Origin: Avichristensenella sp031550535 | GTDB taxonomy: Bacteria; Bacillota; Clostridia; Christensenellales; Aristaeellaceae | Length of the DNA stretch: 64,000 nucleotides | NCBI GenBank assembly: GCA_031550535.1 | Contig: JAVBOM010000038.1 | Location: forward strand, 41,694-105,693 | Direction of reading: 5' to 3' | Shown here: one piece after another, positions 15,689 through 24,543 of the stretch | Position numbering within the stretch: position 1 is the stretch's first letter | Layout: each line of letters opens with the position of its first letter | Translations under genes and position numbers: made by a program | The notes under the pieces: generated by a model | What the model was told of the DNA's origin: nothing | Database searches by the model: none | The model's input: only the letters and a program-made list of their open reading frames with translations

Positions 15689-15722
15689 AGGTCCTCCTTG
15701 CGGGTTTTGCCCGCCAATGGCA

Positions 15723-17237
15723 TCATTCCACATCGATGACGACCTCCTCGTCCATGGCTGCGGTCCCCTCTTTGGCCTCGTCCTCGGCATGCCGGGACTT
15801 ATACCGGTAGATGAGCCCGAGACCCTGGATGGTGATCAGCGGCGTCATCGCGACCATGGCCACCACGCCGAACGCGTCTGTCATGATGTTGCCGCCGAGC
15901 GCCTCGCATGCTCCCATCGTGAACGGGAGCAGGAAGGTCGCGGTCATCGCGCCGCTGGCGACACCGCCGGAGTCAAACGCGATGGCGGTGAAGATCGGAT
16001 CCACAAAGAACGTCATGGCGAGCGCGAGTCCGTATCCCGGCACGATCAGCCACCAGATGCTCAGGCCCGTCAGAATGCGGATCATGGCCAGCCCGACCGA
16101 GACGGCCACGCCGATGGACAACGAGAGCATCATGGCGCTCTTTGAGATCGCGCCGCCGGTCAGATCCTCGACCTGCGCGTTCAGCACGTGCACGGCCGGT
16201 TCCGCCGCCACTATAAAGTATCCGATTACCATGCCCAGGGGTACTAATATCCAGGAATAGGACTTGCTCCCGATCAGCGTGCCGATGAAGCTGCCCGTGG
16301 GCAGGAAGCCGACATTTACGCCGGTCATGAACAGCGTCAGGCCCAGGTACGCGTACAGCATACCCACAGCAAGGCGCTTGAGTTGCCGCTTGTTCATTTT
16401 CAGGAATAAAACCTGGAAGATAACGAACGCGCCGACGATCGGGGACAGGGCGATGCCGACATCCTTCAGGTACACAGGAATCGCGTGCCCGAACGTGGAC
16501 AGCACTTCATGTGTGTTCGCGGGGTTCAGCATCACCGTGGGTTCGCTTTCCACCGCGCCGGGGAAGAACATGCCCAGGATCATCACGGCCAGAATCGGGC
16601 CGACAGAGCCAAGCGCCACCAAGCCGAAGCCATCGTCCTGCGCGCTCTTGCCGCTTCGGACGCTCGCCACGCCGACACCAAGGGCCAGGATGAACGGCAC
16701 GGTGATTGGCCCCGTGGTGACGCCGCCGGAGTCAAACGCGACGGGGACATAATTTTCGCTGGCGAAGATGGCAAAGCCGAACACCAGTGCGTAGCAGAGA
16801 ATTAAAATGTAGGAAAGTTTTTTTTGAAATATGATGCGTAAAAAACCCACGACCAGGAAAATGCCGACGCCAACGGCGACGCAGAGAATCAGCGTAAAAT
16901 TCGGGATGCCCGGCACCTGGTTGGCCAGCACGGTCAGGTCCGGTTCTGCGATGGTGACCATCACGCCCATGATGAACACGACGAGGACCAGCAATTTGAG
17001 GTTTTTTGACTTGGTCAGATACGACCCAATGGAGCTGCCCATCGGCGTTAGCGACATCTCAACGCCCAGCGTAAACAGCCCCATGCCGACGATCAGCATC
17101 AACGCGCCGATGACAAACAGCCCGAGCGTGCCCATTTCAATGGGCGCAAGTGTGAAAACCAAAAGGAGTACGATGGCCGTGATGGGCAATACCGAGCTTA
17201 GCGAGTCCTTGATTTGTTCTTTCAGCCGAAGGTTCAA
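15723..17237 (-). CDS. DUF1538 family membrane transporter
   Basis: The 504-residue integral membrane protein has about 12 hydrophobic segments in two homologous halves. Each half carries an AFDSGG motif (VAFDSGGVTTGP at about 167 and IAFDSGGVASG at about 414), the hallmark of DUF1538. The transported substrate is unknown. The start is a TTG at 17237, seven bases after GGAGG. A type A repeat lies just upstream. The partner is the tandem PII protein 34 bp downstream. Confidence 0.85.
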   Translation of the reverse strand: MNLRLKEQIKDSLSSVLPITAIVLLLVFTLAPIEMGTLGLFVIGALMLIVGMGLFTLGVEMSLTPMGSSIGSYLTKSKNLKLLVLVVFIMGVMVTIAEPDLTVLANQVPGIPNFTLILCVAVGVGIFLVVGFLRIIFQKKLSYILILCYALVFGFAIFASENYVPVAFDSGGVTTGPITVPFILALGVGVASVRSGKSAQDDGFGLVALGSVGPILAVMILGMFFPGAVESEPTVMLNPANTHEVLSTFGHAIPVYLKDVGIALSPIVGAFVIFQVLFLKMNKRQLKRLAVGMLYAYLGLTLFMTGVNVGFLPTGSFIGTLIGSKSYSWILVPLGMVIGYFIVAAEPAVHVLNAQVEDLTGGAISKSAMMLSLSIGVAVSVGLAMIRILTGLSIWWLIVPGYGLALAMTFFVDPIFTAIAFDSGGVASGAMTATFLLPFTMGACEALGGNIMTDAFGVVAMVAMTPLITIQGLGLIYRYKSRHAEDEAKEGTAAMDEEVVIDVE

Positions 17238-17258
17238 CGCCTCACCTCCTGTGTTAGT

Positions 17259-17313
17259 GGGCGCGGATTTGAAAAATCAGCGCCATTAGGGGATTTCGCA
17301 AGAAATCCCTACC
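17259..17313 (-). repeat. Type A repeat that supplies the 3' end of the glycosyltransferase gene
   Basis: Minus-strand copy: GGGATTTC, TTGC, GAAATCCC, then GGCGC..GATTTTTCAAATC..GCGCC. Its first half overlaps the last codons and stop (17286) of the glycosyltransferase gene, and its second half separates that gene from the DUF1538 gene. Confidence 0.85.
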
Positions 17314-18545
17314 ATTCGTTCGATGATGTCCGCGGCCTCCTTCGTTCCGTGCTCCGGGAGCAGTTCTTCGCGCAGCATGGCCGCGCGCCACGCGTAGGCG
17401 GGCATGCGCACAAGCTCGTCCAGCGCCGCGGCCAGCAGGTCGCCGGTGAGCTTTGTGCGGGAAAGCGGTTTGGGTCCGCAGCCGAGCGCGTGCACGCGCG
17501 AAGCCCAGAAGTGCTGATCGCTGCCAAAGGGCACAATCAGCGACGGCCGGCCCGCCTTCAGGCCGATGGCGGTCGTGCCCGCGCCGCCGTGGTGCACCAC
17601 GGCCCGCATGCGCGGGAACAGCCATTCATGGGGCACGTATTCCGTGATCGGGTACACGCTATCCGGCAGGTTTTCGCCGCCCATGCCGCCCCAGCCCGCG
17701 CAGAGCACGGCGCGCAGTCCCGTTCGCGCAAGGGCGTCGAGCGCCGCGCGCCCCGCCTCGTCCATGTCGCCGGAGGTCATGGAGCCAAAGCCGATGTACA
17801 CCGGCGCGTCGCCCGCATCCAGGAAGGCCGTGAGCGATTCCGGGGGCGTGAAGGAGGGCTCATCGTCCATCCAAAAGCCGGTAACGCGCAGGTTTTCCGG
17901 CCACTCGGCCGGGCGCGTCACCACGAGCGGGCTGTACGCGTGCAGGACGGGCGCCGGGCGCCCGGATACGCGGTAATCCGGCCGCGTGCGGGCCGGCCGC
18001 GCCTTGATTCCGTTTGCCGCGCACCAAGGCCGTGTGAACTGCTTTTCCACCATGCCGATCATCAGGTTGGCCAACCGGTAGGTGGCGCGGTTATACGCCC
18101 GCCCGAGCGACGCCTGGCGCAGGATGGGCAGGCTGTAGTCGCCGCTCATGTCCATCGGGCAGTAGCAGACCACGGCCAGCGGCACATGCAGCTTCTCCGC
18201 GATGCTGTAAATGGTGCTGCCGATGAACGTGCAGACTACGGCGTCCGCGCCCTGGCACACGCGGTAGATCGTGTCCAGAATGGGCACAACCACGCCGTCC
18301 AGCGCCGAAAGGAGCCGGGACAGGTAGGTCACCGGGCTTGCTCCCGGAGGAATCAGCGTGCCGATGTAGTGCGCCGCGTCGCCCGGCAGCGCGACGAACG
18401 ACAGGCCGGCGGCTTTCGCCGGCGTCTCAAAGGCACCAAACGCCACGAGCGTGACGGCATGTCCGCGCGACAGGAGCTCGCGTCCCAGCGCGATCATCGG
18501 CTGCACATCGCCGGTGGAGCCGACGGCGATTAGCTGAACACGCAT
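17286..18545 (-). CDS. UGT/MGT-type glycosyltransferase (GT1-like)
   Basis: This 419-residue protein has the GT-B fold of macrolide/sterol glycosyltransferases. The N-terminal acceptor domain starts VQLIAVGSTGDVQP. The C-terminal donor domain has YIGFGSMTSGD (about 268) and the NDP-sugar signature HHGGAGTTAIGLKAGRP..VPFGSDQHFWA (about 331-360). Acceptor and sugar are unknown; a lipid, glycolipid or secondary metabolite is typical. The last seven codons and the stop (..VGISCEIP) come from a type A repeat. It overlaps the dehydrogenase-like gene upstream by 16 bp. Confidence 0.85.
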   Translation of the reverse strand: MRVQLIAVGSTGDVQPMIALGRELLSRGHAVTLVAFGAFETPAKAAGLSFVALPGDAAHYIGTLIPPGASPVTYLSRLLSALDGVVVPILDTIYRVCQGADAVVCTFIGSTIYSIAEKLHVPLAVVCYCPMDMSGDYSLPILRQASLGRAYNRATYRLANLMIGMVEKQFTRPWCAANGIKARPARTRPDYRVSGRPAPVLHAYSPLVVTRPAEWPENLRVTGFWMDDEPSFTPPESLTAFLDAGDAPVYIGFGSMTSGDMDEAGRAALDALARTGLRAVLCAGWGGMGGENLPDSVYPITEYVPHEWLFPRMRAVVHHGGAGTTAIGLKAGRPSLIVPFGSDQHFWASRVHALGCGPKPLSRTKLTGDLLAAALDELVRMPAYAWRAAMLREELLPEHGTKEAADIIERMVGISCEIP

Positions 18546-19429
18546 CCGGCCGTCCCCGCAAAGAAACCGCGCACGTTGGCGAGGATCTTTTCATTATAGC
18601 GCGCGTTTGACTGCACGGAGTCGCCCGCGCCGCGCCGGACGCTCAACACGTTCGGCAGCGCCAGCAGTTTCGGGTCGCCGAGGGGCATGGGGGTATCGCA
18701 CAAAAAGTAGTTGTCAGGGCGCGACAGCCACGCGGCCAGCGCGGCGTCGTCCGAGCAGGGGCCGATGGCGATGTTTACCAGGATTTTGCCGTCGCCAAAC
18801 CGCCGGAACTGCTCTTCATGGAGTAAGATAGCGTTTTTGTTCAGGCAGGCCACGCAGATGTCCACGGAGGCGAGCAGGTCATCCAGCGGAAGGAAGACCA
18901 CGCCCCTGGCCTCCACGTCCGGCTTGCGCGTGCGGCTGAAATACGATACGCGCGCACCAAAGAACTGCAGCGCCGCGGAGATGCGCGTGCCCAGCGTGCC
19001 CATGCCGAGAATGCCGCAGGACAGGCCGGTCAGTTCCGTCGGCTCCGGCCGCCACATAGGCCCCTGGAAGCCGTGCAGGAGTTGTACCAGCTCGCTGATG
19101 ACATACTCGATGACGCCCTCGTCGCCGTAGTCGCGGATGCCGGTGACGGTGATGCCCCGCGCCTCGGCGGCCAGTATGTCCACGTTGGCGCTCTCCGGCC
19201 CGTACAGGCTGCAGCACATGCCAATGTACCGCAGCGCGGGGCACCCGGCGATCACGGCGGCGGTTACACGGACGTGCAGCGAAACAAGCAGCGCGTCCGC
19301 GCAGCCCGCTTTTGCTATGAGCGTGGCGTCATCCAAAGGGATGGCCGCGTCATATATCACCGTGCGGGCCAGCGTGGCAAAGGCCGCCCGGGTTTCTTCT
19401 GTAAAGCGCGTGGGTCCGAGGATGACCAT
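18530..19429 (-). CDS. Degenerate D-2-hydroxyacid dehydrogenase-like protein
   Basis: This 299-residue protein has the family's NAD-binding motif (GILGMGTLG, residues 139-147) and overall two-domain layout. The catalytic positions are lost: the Arg motif reads VNIAIG (218-223) instead of N-x-A-R-G, and the His motif reads NVLSVRRGAG (260-269) instead of T-P-H. It probably binds NAD but is unlikely to be a normal hydroxyacid dehydrogenase. The start is uncertain: ATG 19429 fits the fold, and ATG 19459 and 19477 are in frame. It overlaps the glycosyltransferase gene, so the two likely act together. Confidence 0.7.
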   Translation of the reverse strand: MVILGPTRFTEETRAAFATLARTVIYDAAIPLDDATLIAKAGCADALLVSLHVRVTAAVIAGCPALRYIGMCCSLYGPESANVDILAAEARGITVTGIRDYGDEGVIEYVISELVQLLHGFQGPMWRPEPTELTGLSCGILGMGTLGTRISAALQFFGARVSYFSRTRKPDVEARGVVFLPLDDLLASVDICVACLNKNAILLHEEQFRRFGDGKILVNIAIGPCSDDAALAAWLSRPDNYFLCDTPMPLGDPKLLALPNVLSVRRGAGDSVQSNARYNEKILANVRGFFAGTAGCVFS

Positions 19430-19601
19430 TTTCTCAAAGATGGCGTGTCGCCCCCTCATGCAGTGCGATGATTCCATCCCTTACCATACCACAAAACATG
19501 GGCTGGTTTCAAGCATCGCTTCCTCTTAGTATGTACCGAATTCCCTAAACGGCCGCCCGGATGGCGGTGCGCCCGGCAGAATCACTTTTTTCCACAAAGG
19601 C

Positions 19602-19629
19602 TTGACGTACAAGAGCGTTATGGTATAAT
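19602..19629 (+). promoter_or_regulatory. Sigma-A promoter of the ABC/creatininase operon
   Basis: TTGACG (19602-19607), 16-bp spacer, TATAAT (19624-19629). Confidence 0.7.
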
Positions 19630-19640
19630 ATACACGATCA

Positions 19641-19680
19641 ACATATTTGCAGAATATTAAAAACATATTGGCAATATATT
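19641..19680 (+). promoter_or_regulatory. Candidate operator: two 18-bp direct repeats 22 bp apart
   Basis: ACATATTTGCAGAATATT and ACATATTGGCAATATATT (15 of 18 identical). Each is itself palindromic (ATATT-N5-AATAT; ATATTG-G-CAATAT). They lie 11 bp after the -10, on the same face of the helix, as expected for a repressor site. The ROK protein at 25.5-26.7 kb is a candidate binder. Confidence 0.55.
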
Positions 19681-19730
19681 GGGTACTATAGGTATTTTGC
19701 GTTGTTCACGCGCGCGAGGAGAAAGAAAGG

Positions 19731-19789
19731 TAGGGATTTCTGGCGAAAGCCAAGCATGGCGCCCGATTTTTCGAATCAGCGCCACCGCC
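19731..19789 (+). repeat. Type A repeat in the ABC operon leader
   Basis: TAGGGATTTCTGGCGAAAGCC arm followed by GGCGCCCGATTT..AATCAGCGCC; the first hairpin is partly degenerate. Confidence 0.75.
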
Positions 19790-19862
19790 TAAGACCATTC
19801 TCTCGGTGGAATGATATCCGGCCCACCGGGATAATGAATATACTTAAATGGAGGGTAACCAA

Positions 19863-20894
19863 ATGAGGAAACTGGGAAAATTCCTGGCTTGTCTGCTGTG
19901 CGCGGCGATGCTGCTGGGCGTGGCGAACGTTTCTCTCGCGGAGTCGAAAACGAAGGTCACCATATACACGGCGCGTGACACGAACGTGATCGAGTATGTC
20001 CAGCCTCTGTTTGAAGAAGCCTATCCGCAGTATGACCTGGAAGTGCTGAACATGGGCGCCCAGGAGATCCTGGAGCGCGTCCGCGCCGAAGCGGCCAACC
20101 CGCAGGGCGACTTCATCTGGGGCGGCACCGAGGCCGCGTTCAAAATGGCCGCGAAGGAAGGCTTGCTGGAGAGCTACGCCCCTTCGTTCGCCGCAGACTT
20201 CCCGGCAAATTATAAGGACCCGGACGACCTGTGGTACGGCGAAATCCTGTTGCCGGAAGTCATCATGTACAATACCGACGCGGTCGCCGAGGAGGATCTG
20301 CCCAAGGACTGGGACGACATCATCACCGAAAAGTATAAGGATCAGTTCATCATCCGCGGCGTGCTGGCCTCCGGCACGATGCGCACGATCTATAGCTGCA
20401 TGATCTATGCCCAGGGCGGCGCGGAGCCGGAGAAGGGCTACGAGTGGCTGAAGAAGCTGGACGCCAACACCAAGGAATACGCCCAGAATCCTACGGACAT
20501 GTACTTGAAAGTTGCCCGGCAGGAAGGCACCCTGTCGCTGTGGAACCTGCAGGACGTGATGATCCAGAAGATCGTGAACGAGCAGCCGTTCGGCTACATC
20601 ATCCCCGAGAGCGGCGTGCCGATCCTGGTCGACGCGGTGGGCATTGTCAAGGGCGCGAAGAACATGGAAGGCGCCAAGGCGTTCTACGAGTTCCTGTTCA
20701 CCCCGGAAATCAAGCTGGCGCTGGCTGAAAACATGTACCAGATTCCCGCGCAGGGCGATATCCCCGAGGATCAGCTGCCGCAGTGGATTCAGGAGCTGGA
20801 GTTGAAGGCGATGGACATCGACTGGGCCGTCATCGCGGAGAATGAAATGACCTGGATGACCTACTGGGACGAGAACATCAAGGGCAAGAATTAA
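19863..20894 (+). CDS. ABC transporter substrate-binding protein, Fe3+/AEP type
   Basis: This 343-residue exported protein has a signal peptide (residues 1-26, ..VSLA/ES) and a mature start KVTIYTARDTNVIEYVQPLFEEAYP, typical of the FbpA/PhnS cluster of binding proteins (iron, 2-aminoethylphosphonate, thiamine). There is no lipobox cysteine at the cleavage site, unlike most Gram-positive binding proteins. GGAGGG lies before the ATG at 19863. It heads an operon with the matching ATPase and fused permease. The ligand cannot be deduced; neighbouring creatininase- and ArgH-like enzymes suggest a nitrogenous small molecule. Confidence 0.82.
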   Translation: MRKLGKFLACLLCAAMLLGVANVSLAESKTKVTIYTARDTNVIEYVQPLFEEAYPQYDLEVLNMGAQEILERVRAEAANPQGDFIWGGTEAAFKMAAKEGLLESYAPSFAADFPANYKDPDDLWYGEILLPEVIMYNTDAVAEEDLPKDWDDIITEKYKDQFIIRGVLASGTMRTIYSCMIYAQGGAEPEKGYEWLKKLDANTKEYAQNPTDMYLKVARQEGTLSLWNLQDVMIQKIVNEQPFGYIIPESGVPILVDAVGIVKGAKNMEGAKAFYEFLFTPEIKLALAENMYQIPAQGDIPEDQLPQWIQELELKAMDIDWAVIAENEMTWMTYWDENIKGKN

Positions 20895-20986
20895 CAACGA
20901 ACAAGCATCGATTTGGGTCCGGGGAGGCCGCTGTTCCAGCCACTGGCCGGCGGCCTTCTCCGTCCCCGGGGAAAGGGAGAAACCAC

Positions 20987-22075
20987 ATGGCCGATATCGT
21001 TTTACACCATGTCCGCAAGGAGTTCGGGTCATTTGCCGCCGTCGCGGACGCGGACTTTGCCATTCGCTCCGGGGAGTTTTTTACGCTCCTGGGCCCCAGC
21101 GGATGCGGCAAAACCACGACGCTGCGCATGGTTGCGGGGTTCAGCTATCCAACGGCGGGGAACATCCTGTTCGGCGAGCGGGATGTGACGCTGCTCGCCC
21201 CGAACAAGCGGGATATCGGCATGGTGTTTCAGAACTACGCGCTGTTCCCACACCTGACCATCGGCGAGAATGTCGCCTTTGGGCTGAAGATCCGCAAGGT
21301 TTCCGCGGCGGAGCAGAAGCGCCGGGTGGCGGACGCGCTGGCCATGGTGCATCTGGAGGGCTATGAAAAGCGCCGGGTGCACGAGATTTCCGGCGGCCAG
21401 CAGCAGCGTGTGGCGCTCGCGCGCGCGCTGGTCATCGAGCCGGCGCTGCTGCTGCTGGATGAGCCGCTCTCCAACCTCGACGCGAAGCTGCGCGACGATA
21501 CCCGGTCGGAAATCAAGCGCCTGCAGCGCGAAATGGGCATCACAACCATGTACGTGACCCACGACCAGGCGGAGGCGATGGCCGTGTCCGACCGCATCCT
21601 GATCATGAAAAACGGGGTGACGCAGCAGCTCGGCACGCCGCCGGAGGTCTACGCGCGCCCGCAAAACCGCTTTGTCGCGGAGTTCATCGGCAAGCATACG
21701 CTGCTGCCGGCGGCCGTGGAGCGCGTGGACGGGGAGCGCGTGACCGTGCGCCTGACCGACGGTTCCGCGCTCACCGGATTTGCCGCGAACGCCGCGAAGA
21801 ACGCCACGTTTGCCAAGGGGCAGGGGCTGCTCGTCGCGCTGCGCCCGGAGTGCGTGTCGCTGGCGGGGGACCGCGCTGAAAACGTCCTGACCGGCGCTGT
21901 GCGTCACTGCGAGTTCACGGGGCTCGCGTCCAACTACCTGATGGACGTGTCGGGACAATCGCTAAAGGCCACATTTGTCGACCATGTGGCTGACCCGGCG
22001 GACGTGGGGCGCACGCTCCGCCTGTACGCGCCGCCGGAGCGCATTTACTTCCTCGGGGAGGAGGCTGCCTCATGA
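20987..22075 (+). CDS. ABC transporter ATP-binding protein (FbpC/PotA-like)
   Basis: The 362-residue ATPase has Walker A LGPSGCGKTT (about 36), the Q-loop VFQNYALFPH, signature SGGQQQRVALARAL (about 137), Walker B LLLLDEPLSNLD and the switch THDQAEAM. A TOBE-like C-terminal domain follows (residues 240-362). This energises the importer encoded on either side. AAGGGAG precedes the start, and the stop overlaps the permease start in an ATGA. Confidence 0.9.
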   Translation: MADIVLHHVRKEFGSFAAVADADFAIRSGEFFTLLGPSGCGKTTTLRMVAGFSYPTAGNILFGERDVTLLAPNKRDIGMVFQNYALFPHLTIGENVAFGLKIRKVSAAEQKRRVADALAMVHLEGYEKRRVHEISGGQQQRVALARALVIEPALLLLDEPLSNLDAKLRDDTRSEIKRLQREMGITTMYVTHDQAEAMAVSDRILIMKNGVTQQLGTPPEVYARPQNRFVAEFIGKHTLLPAAVERVDGERVTVRLTDGSALTGFAANAAKNATFAKGQGLLVALRPECVSLAGDRAENVLTGAVRHCEFTGLASNYLMDVSGQSLKATFVDHVADPADVGRTLRLYAPPERIYFLGEEAAS

Positions 22076-23793
22076 CCGCCGCTGAAAACACGCGCGTGCG
22101 GCGGAAGCCGCCGATTTCCGCCCGGCCTTGGTTCATTTATGTGATACTGTCTCCGATCTTCTTTTTGTTGCTCGGGTACGTGGTGTACCCGCTCTTCAGC
22201 GTCTTTAGCGATAGCTTTTTTGTGGAGGGCAAGTTCAGCCTGGCGTATTACCGGCGGTTTTTCAACCTGACCAGCAAAACAAACCTCGAAGCGGTGTGGA
22301 ACAGCCTGTATATTTCCGTGTTCAGCGTCGTGACCTGCGGCGTTGTGGGGACGGGTCTGGCATTTCTGCTGGAGAGCTTCGAGTTTCCGGGACGGAAAGT
22401 TCTCAAGGCTTTCGCCGTGATCCCGATGGCCCTGCCGTCGCTGATCGGCGCGATATCCTTTGATTTTTTATACGGGAGCACGGGCATTATCCCGCGCGGG
22501 CTCAAGGCGATCTTTGACCTGCCGGCCGTGCCGTTCGCCCTGAAGGGCATTGCGGGGGTTTTGATGGTGCACACGTTCACCATGTATACGTATTTTTATC
22601 TGCCGGTCAGCGCGGCGCTCCGCAAGGCGGACACCTCGCTGGAGGAGGCGGCGCACAGCCTGGGGGCCAACCGCGGTCAGGTGTTCTGGCGGGTGCGCCT
22701 GCCGATGCTGACGCCCTCGATCATCGCGGCGTCGATGCTGGTGTTCATGATCTCCATGGCCTCCTACACCGCGCCGCTGATCTACGGCATCGAGCGGACG
22801 CTGACGATGCAGATCGTGCTGTCGCGCACGAACGGGGACCTGGGCATGGCCTCCGCGCAATCGACCATCCTGGCGCTGATCTCGGTCCTGTTTCTGATCC
22901 TGATGCGCGCCTATGAAGGGCGACGCAGCTATAAGAGCGTGAGCAAGGGCTCGGCGGCCCATCGCAAGGAGGTTCGCCACAGGTCGGCCAAGGTCGCGGC
23001 GGTCGTCTGCTCGGTGCTCGCGGTCGTATTTCTGATGCTGCCGATCCTCGTCATCATCCTGATCTCCTTCTCCGCGAACGGCAAATGGACCGTGCAAGTG
23101 CTGCCGCCGGTCTATACGGTGCAGCACTACATCGACCTGTTTACCAAGACGAAGGTGCTCGCGCCGATCAAGAACAGCCTCATCATGAGCGGCGCGGCCA
23201 CCGTGGGCAATGTGCTGTTCGGCGTCATGGCGGCGTATTTCATCAGCCGCCGGCGGTTTGTGGGGCGCGGCATCACGGATAAGCTGATCATGCTGCCCTG
23301 GTCGCTGCCCGGCACAGTGGTGGGCATCAGCCTGATTGCCGCCTTCAACGTGCCCACGGTGTTCAGCTTCGGCCAGGTATGGGTCGGTACGTTCTGGATA
23401 TTGCCGATCGCCTACTTCGTCCGGCATCTGCCGCTGGTCTATCGGTCGACCGCCGCAGCGTTCGCGCAGACGGACGAGAGCTGCGAGGAGGCGGCGCGCG
23501 GCCTTGGCGCCGGGTGGTGGTACAGCTTCCGGCGCGTCGTGCTGCCGATGGTGGTGGGCGGCATCGCCTCCGGCGCGATTCTCGGGTTTGTCCAGGGCAT
23601 TGGCGAATTTGTCGCGTCCATTCTGCTCTACACGTCCGAGAACATGCCTATTTCGGTCGCGATCAACCAGCAGATGTACTCCTTCCGGTTTGGCACGGCG
23701 TGCGCGTATGGCACGCTGCAGATCGTGCTGGTGGCGGTGCTGCTGCTGCTTTCCGAAAAGCTCAAGGGCGATACGGAAACGACGGCGCTATAG
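22072..23793 (+). CDS. ABC transporter permease, fused two-domain (FbpB-like)
   Basis: The 573-residue membrane protein contains two BPD-transp permease domains in one chain with about 12 transmembrane segments. Each half has an EAA loop: EEAAHSLGANRGQVFWRVRLP (first) and EEAARGLGAGWWYSFRRVVLP (second). The fused arrangement is standard for iron, thiamine and AEP importers. It partners the binding protein and ATPase just upstream. Confidence 0.88.
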   Translation: MTAAENTRVRRKPPISARPWFIYVILSPIFFLLLGYVVYPLFSVFSDSFFVEGKFSLAYYRRFFNLTSKTNLEAVWNSLYISVFSVVTCGVVGTGLAFLLESFEFPGRKVLKAFAVIPMALPSLIGAISFDFLYGSTGIIPRGLKAIFDLPAVPFALKGIAGVLMVHTFTMYTYFYLPVSAALRKADTSLEEAAHSLGANRGQVFWRVRLPMLTPSIIAASMLVFMISMASYTAPLIYGIERTLTMQIVLSRTNGDLGMASAQSTILALISVLFLILMRAYEGRRSYKSVSKGSAAHRKEVRHRSAKVAAVVCSVLAVVFLMLPILVIILISFSANGKWTVQVLPPVYTVQHYIDLFTKTKVLAPIKNSLIMSGAATVGNVLFGVMAAYFISRRRFVGRGITDKLIMLPWSLPGTVVGISLIAAFNVPTVFSFGQVWVGTFWILPIAYFVRHLPLVYRSTAAAFAQTDESCEEAARGLGAGWWYSFRRVVLPMVVGGIASGAILGFVQGIGEFVASILLYTSENMPISVAINQQMYSFRFGTACAYGTLQIVLVAVLLLLSEKLKGDTETTAL

Positions 23794-23803
23794 GAGAGTT
23801 CGA

Positions 23804-24526
23804 ATGAAAGCTACGCATATTTGGGGGCGGGACTGGGCCGCGCGGGCGAAGGACGCGGAATTCGCGCTGTTGCCGATGGGGAGCTTCGAGTACCATGGAC
23901 CCATGGCGCCGGTGGGCACGGACGCCGTCATCGTCACGGCGCTGGCGGAATGGGCGGCGGAGGCACTCCCGTGTCTCGTGTACCCGCCGATCCTGTACAC
24001 GGCCTGCCCGCAAAAGACGTGCCGGCAGCCGACGATCTCCATCGCGCCGGACACCATGGCGGCGTACCTGCTGCAGGTGATGCGCGGCATCCAGTCCGGC
24101 GGCACCAACCGCCTGCTGATCTTGAACGCGCACGACGGCAACATGGGCATCGCACGGGCCGCCGCGGAGGCGATGGGCGGCGGGTTTCAGACGCTGATCG
24201 TCAACTGGTGGCAGCTTTTAACCGAAGCGGAAACGCAGGAAATCTTCACGGACGGCGGGCGTGGTCACGGCGGGCCGTACGAGCTGTCGGCCGCTTGGGC
24301 GGCGATGGGCGACACGTCCGCGCGCGGCGAGGCTCTTTACGACCGCGCGGCGCACAAGTTCCCCGCGCCGCACGTGTTGGTGGAGGCCGCGCCGAACGGC
24401 TTTGACGGATACGCGGGAAGAATCTCGGAGGCGTCGGGGGAGGCGGGCGCGATGGTTCTGGACAGGGCGAAGGCGGCGCTCCTTCGGGTGGTGGCCGCCT
24501 GGCGGGAAGCCCCGTTTACTACGTGA
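23804..24526 (+). CDS. Creatininase-family amidohydrolase
   Basis: This 240-residue protein matches the creatinine amidohydrolase family: GSFEYHGPMAPVGTDA (about 25-40, metal-binding Glu, His and Asp), NAHDGN (about 109) and GHGGPYELS (about 149). Members open cyclic amides such as creatinine or hydrolyse formamides and inosose derivatives. The exact substrate is unknown. TAGGAGAG precedes the ATG at 23804, 10 bp after the permease stop, so the enzyme probably acts on the imported compound. Confidence 0.8.
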   Translation: MKATHIWGRDWAARAKDAEFALLPMGSFEYHGPMAPVGTDAVIVTALAEWAAEALPCLVYPPILYTACPQKTCRQPTISIAPDTMAAYLLQVMRGIQSGGTNRLLILNAHDGNMGIARAAAEAMGGGFQTLIVNWWQLLTEAETQEIFTDGGRGHGGPYELSAAWAAMGDTSARGEALYDRAAHKFPAPHVLVEAAPNGFDGYAGRISEASGEAGAMVLDRAKAALLRVVAAWREAPFTT

Positions 24527-24543
24527 GTGTAAGGAATGATGGT

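Larger units (their letters stand above)
19478..19862 (+). other. 385-bp leader region of the ABC transporter operon
   Basis: Contains, in order: a plus-strand promoter (19602-19629), a pair of 18-bp AT-rich direct repeats (19641-19680), a type A repeat (19731-19789) and the Shine-Dalgarno GGAGGG. Positions 19478-19600 show nothing I can name. Confidence 0.6.

Noticed and set aside
19776..21032. 418-codon minus-strand ORF opposite the binding protein
   Set aside because: Antisense shadow; the plus-strand gene has a signal peptide, a Shine-Dalgarno and an operon context.
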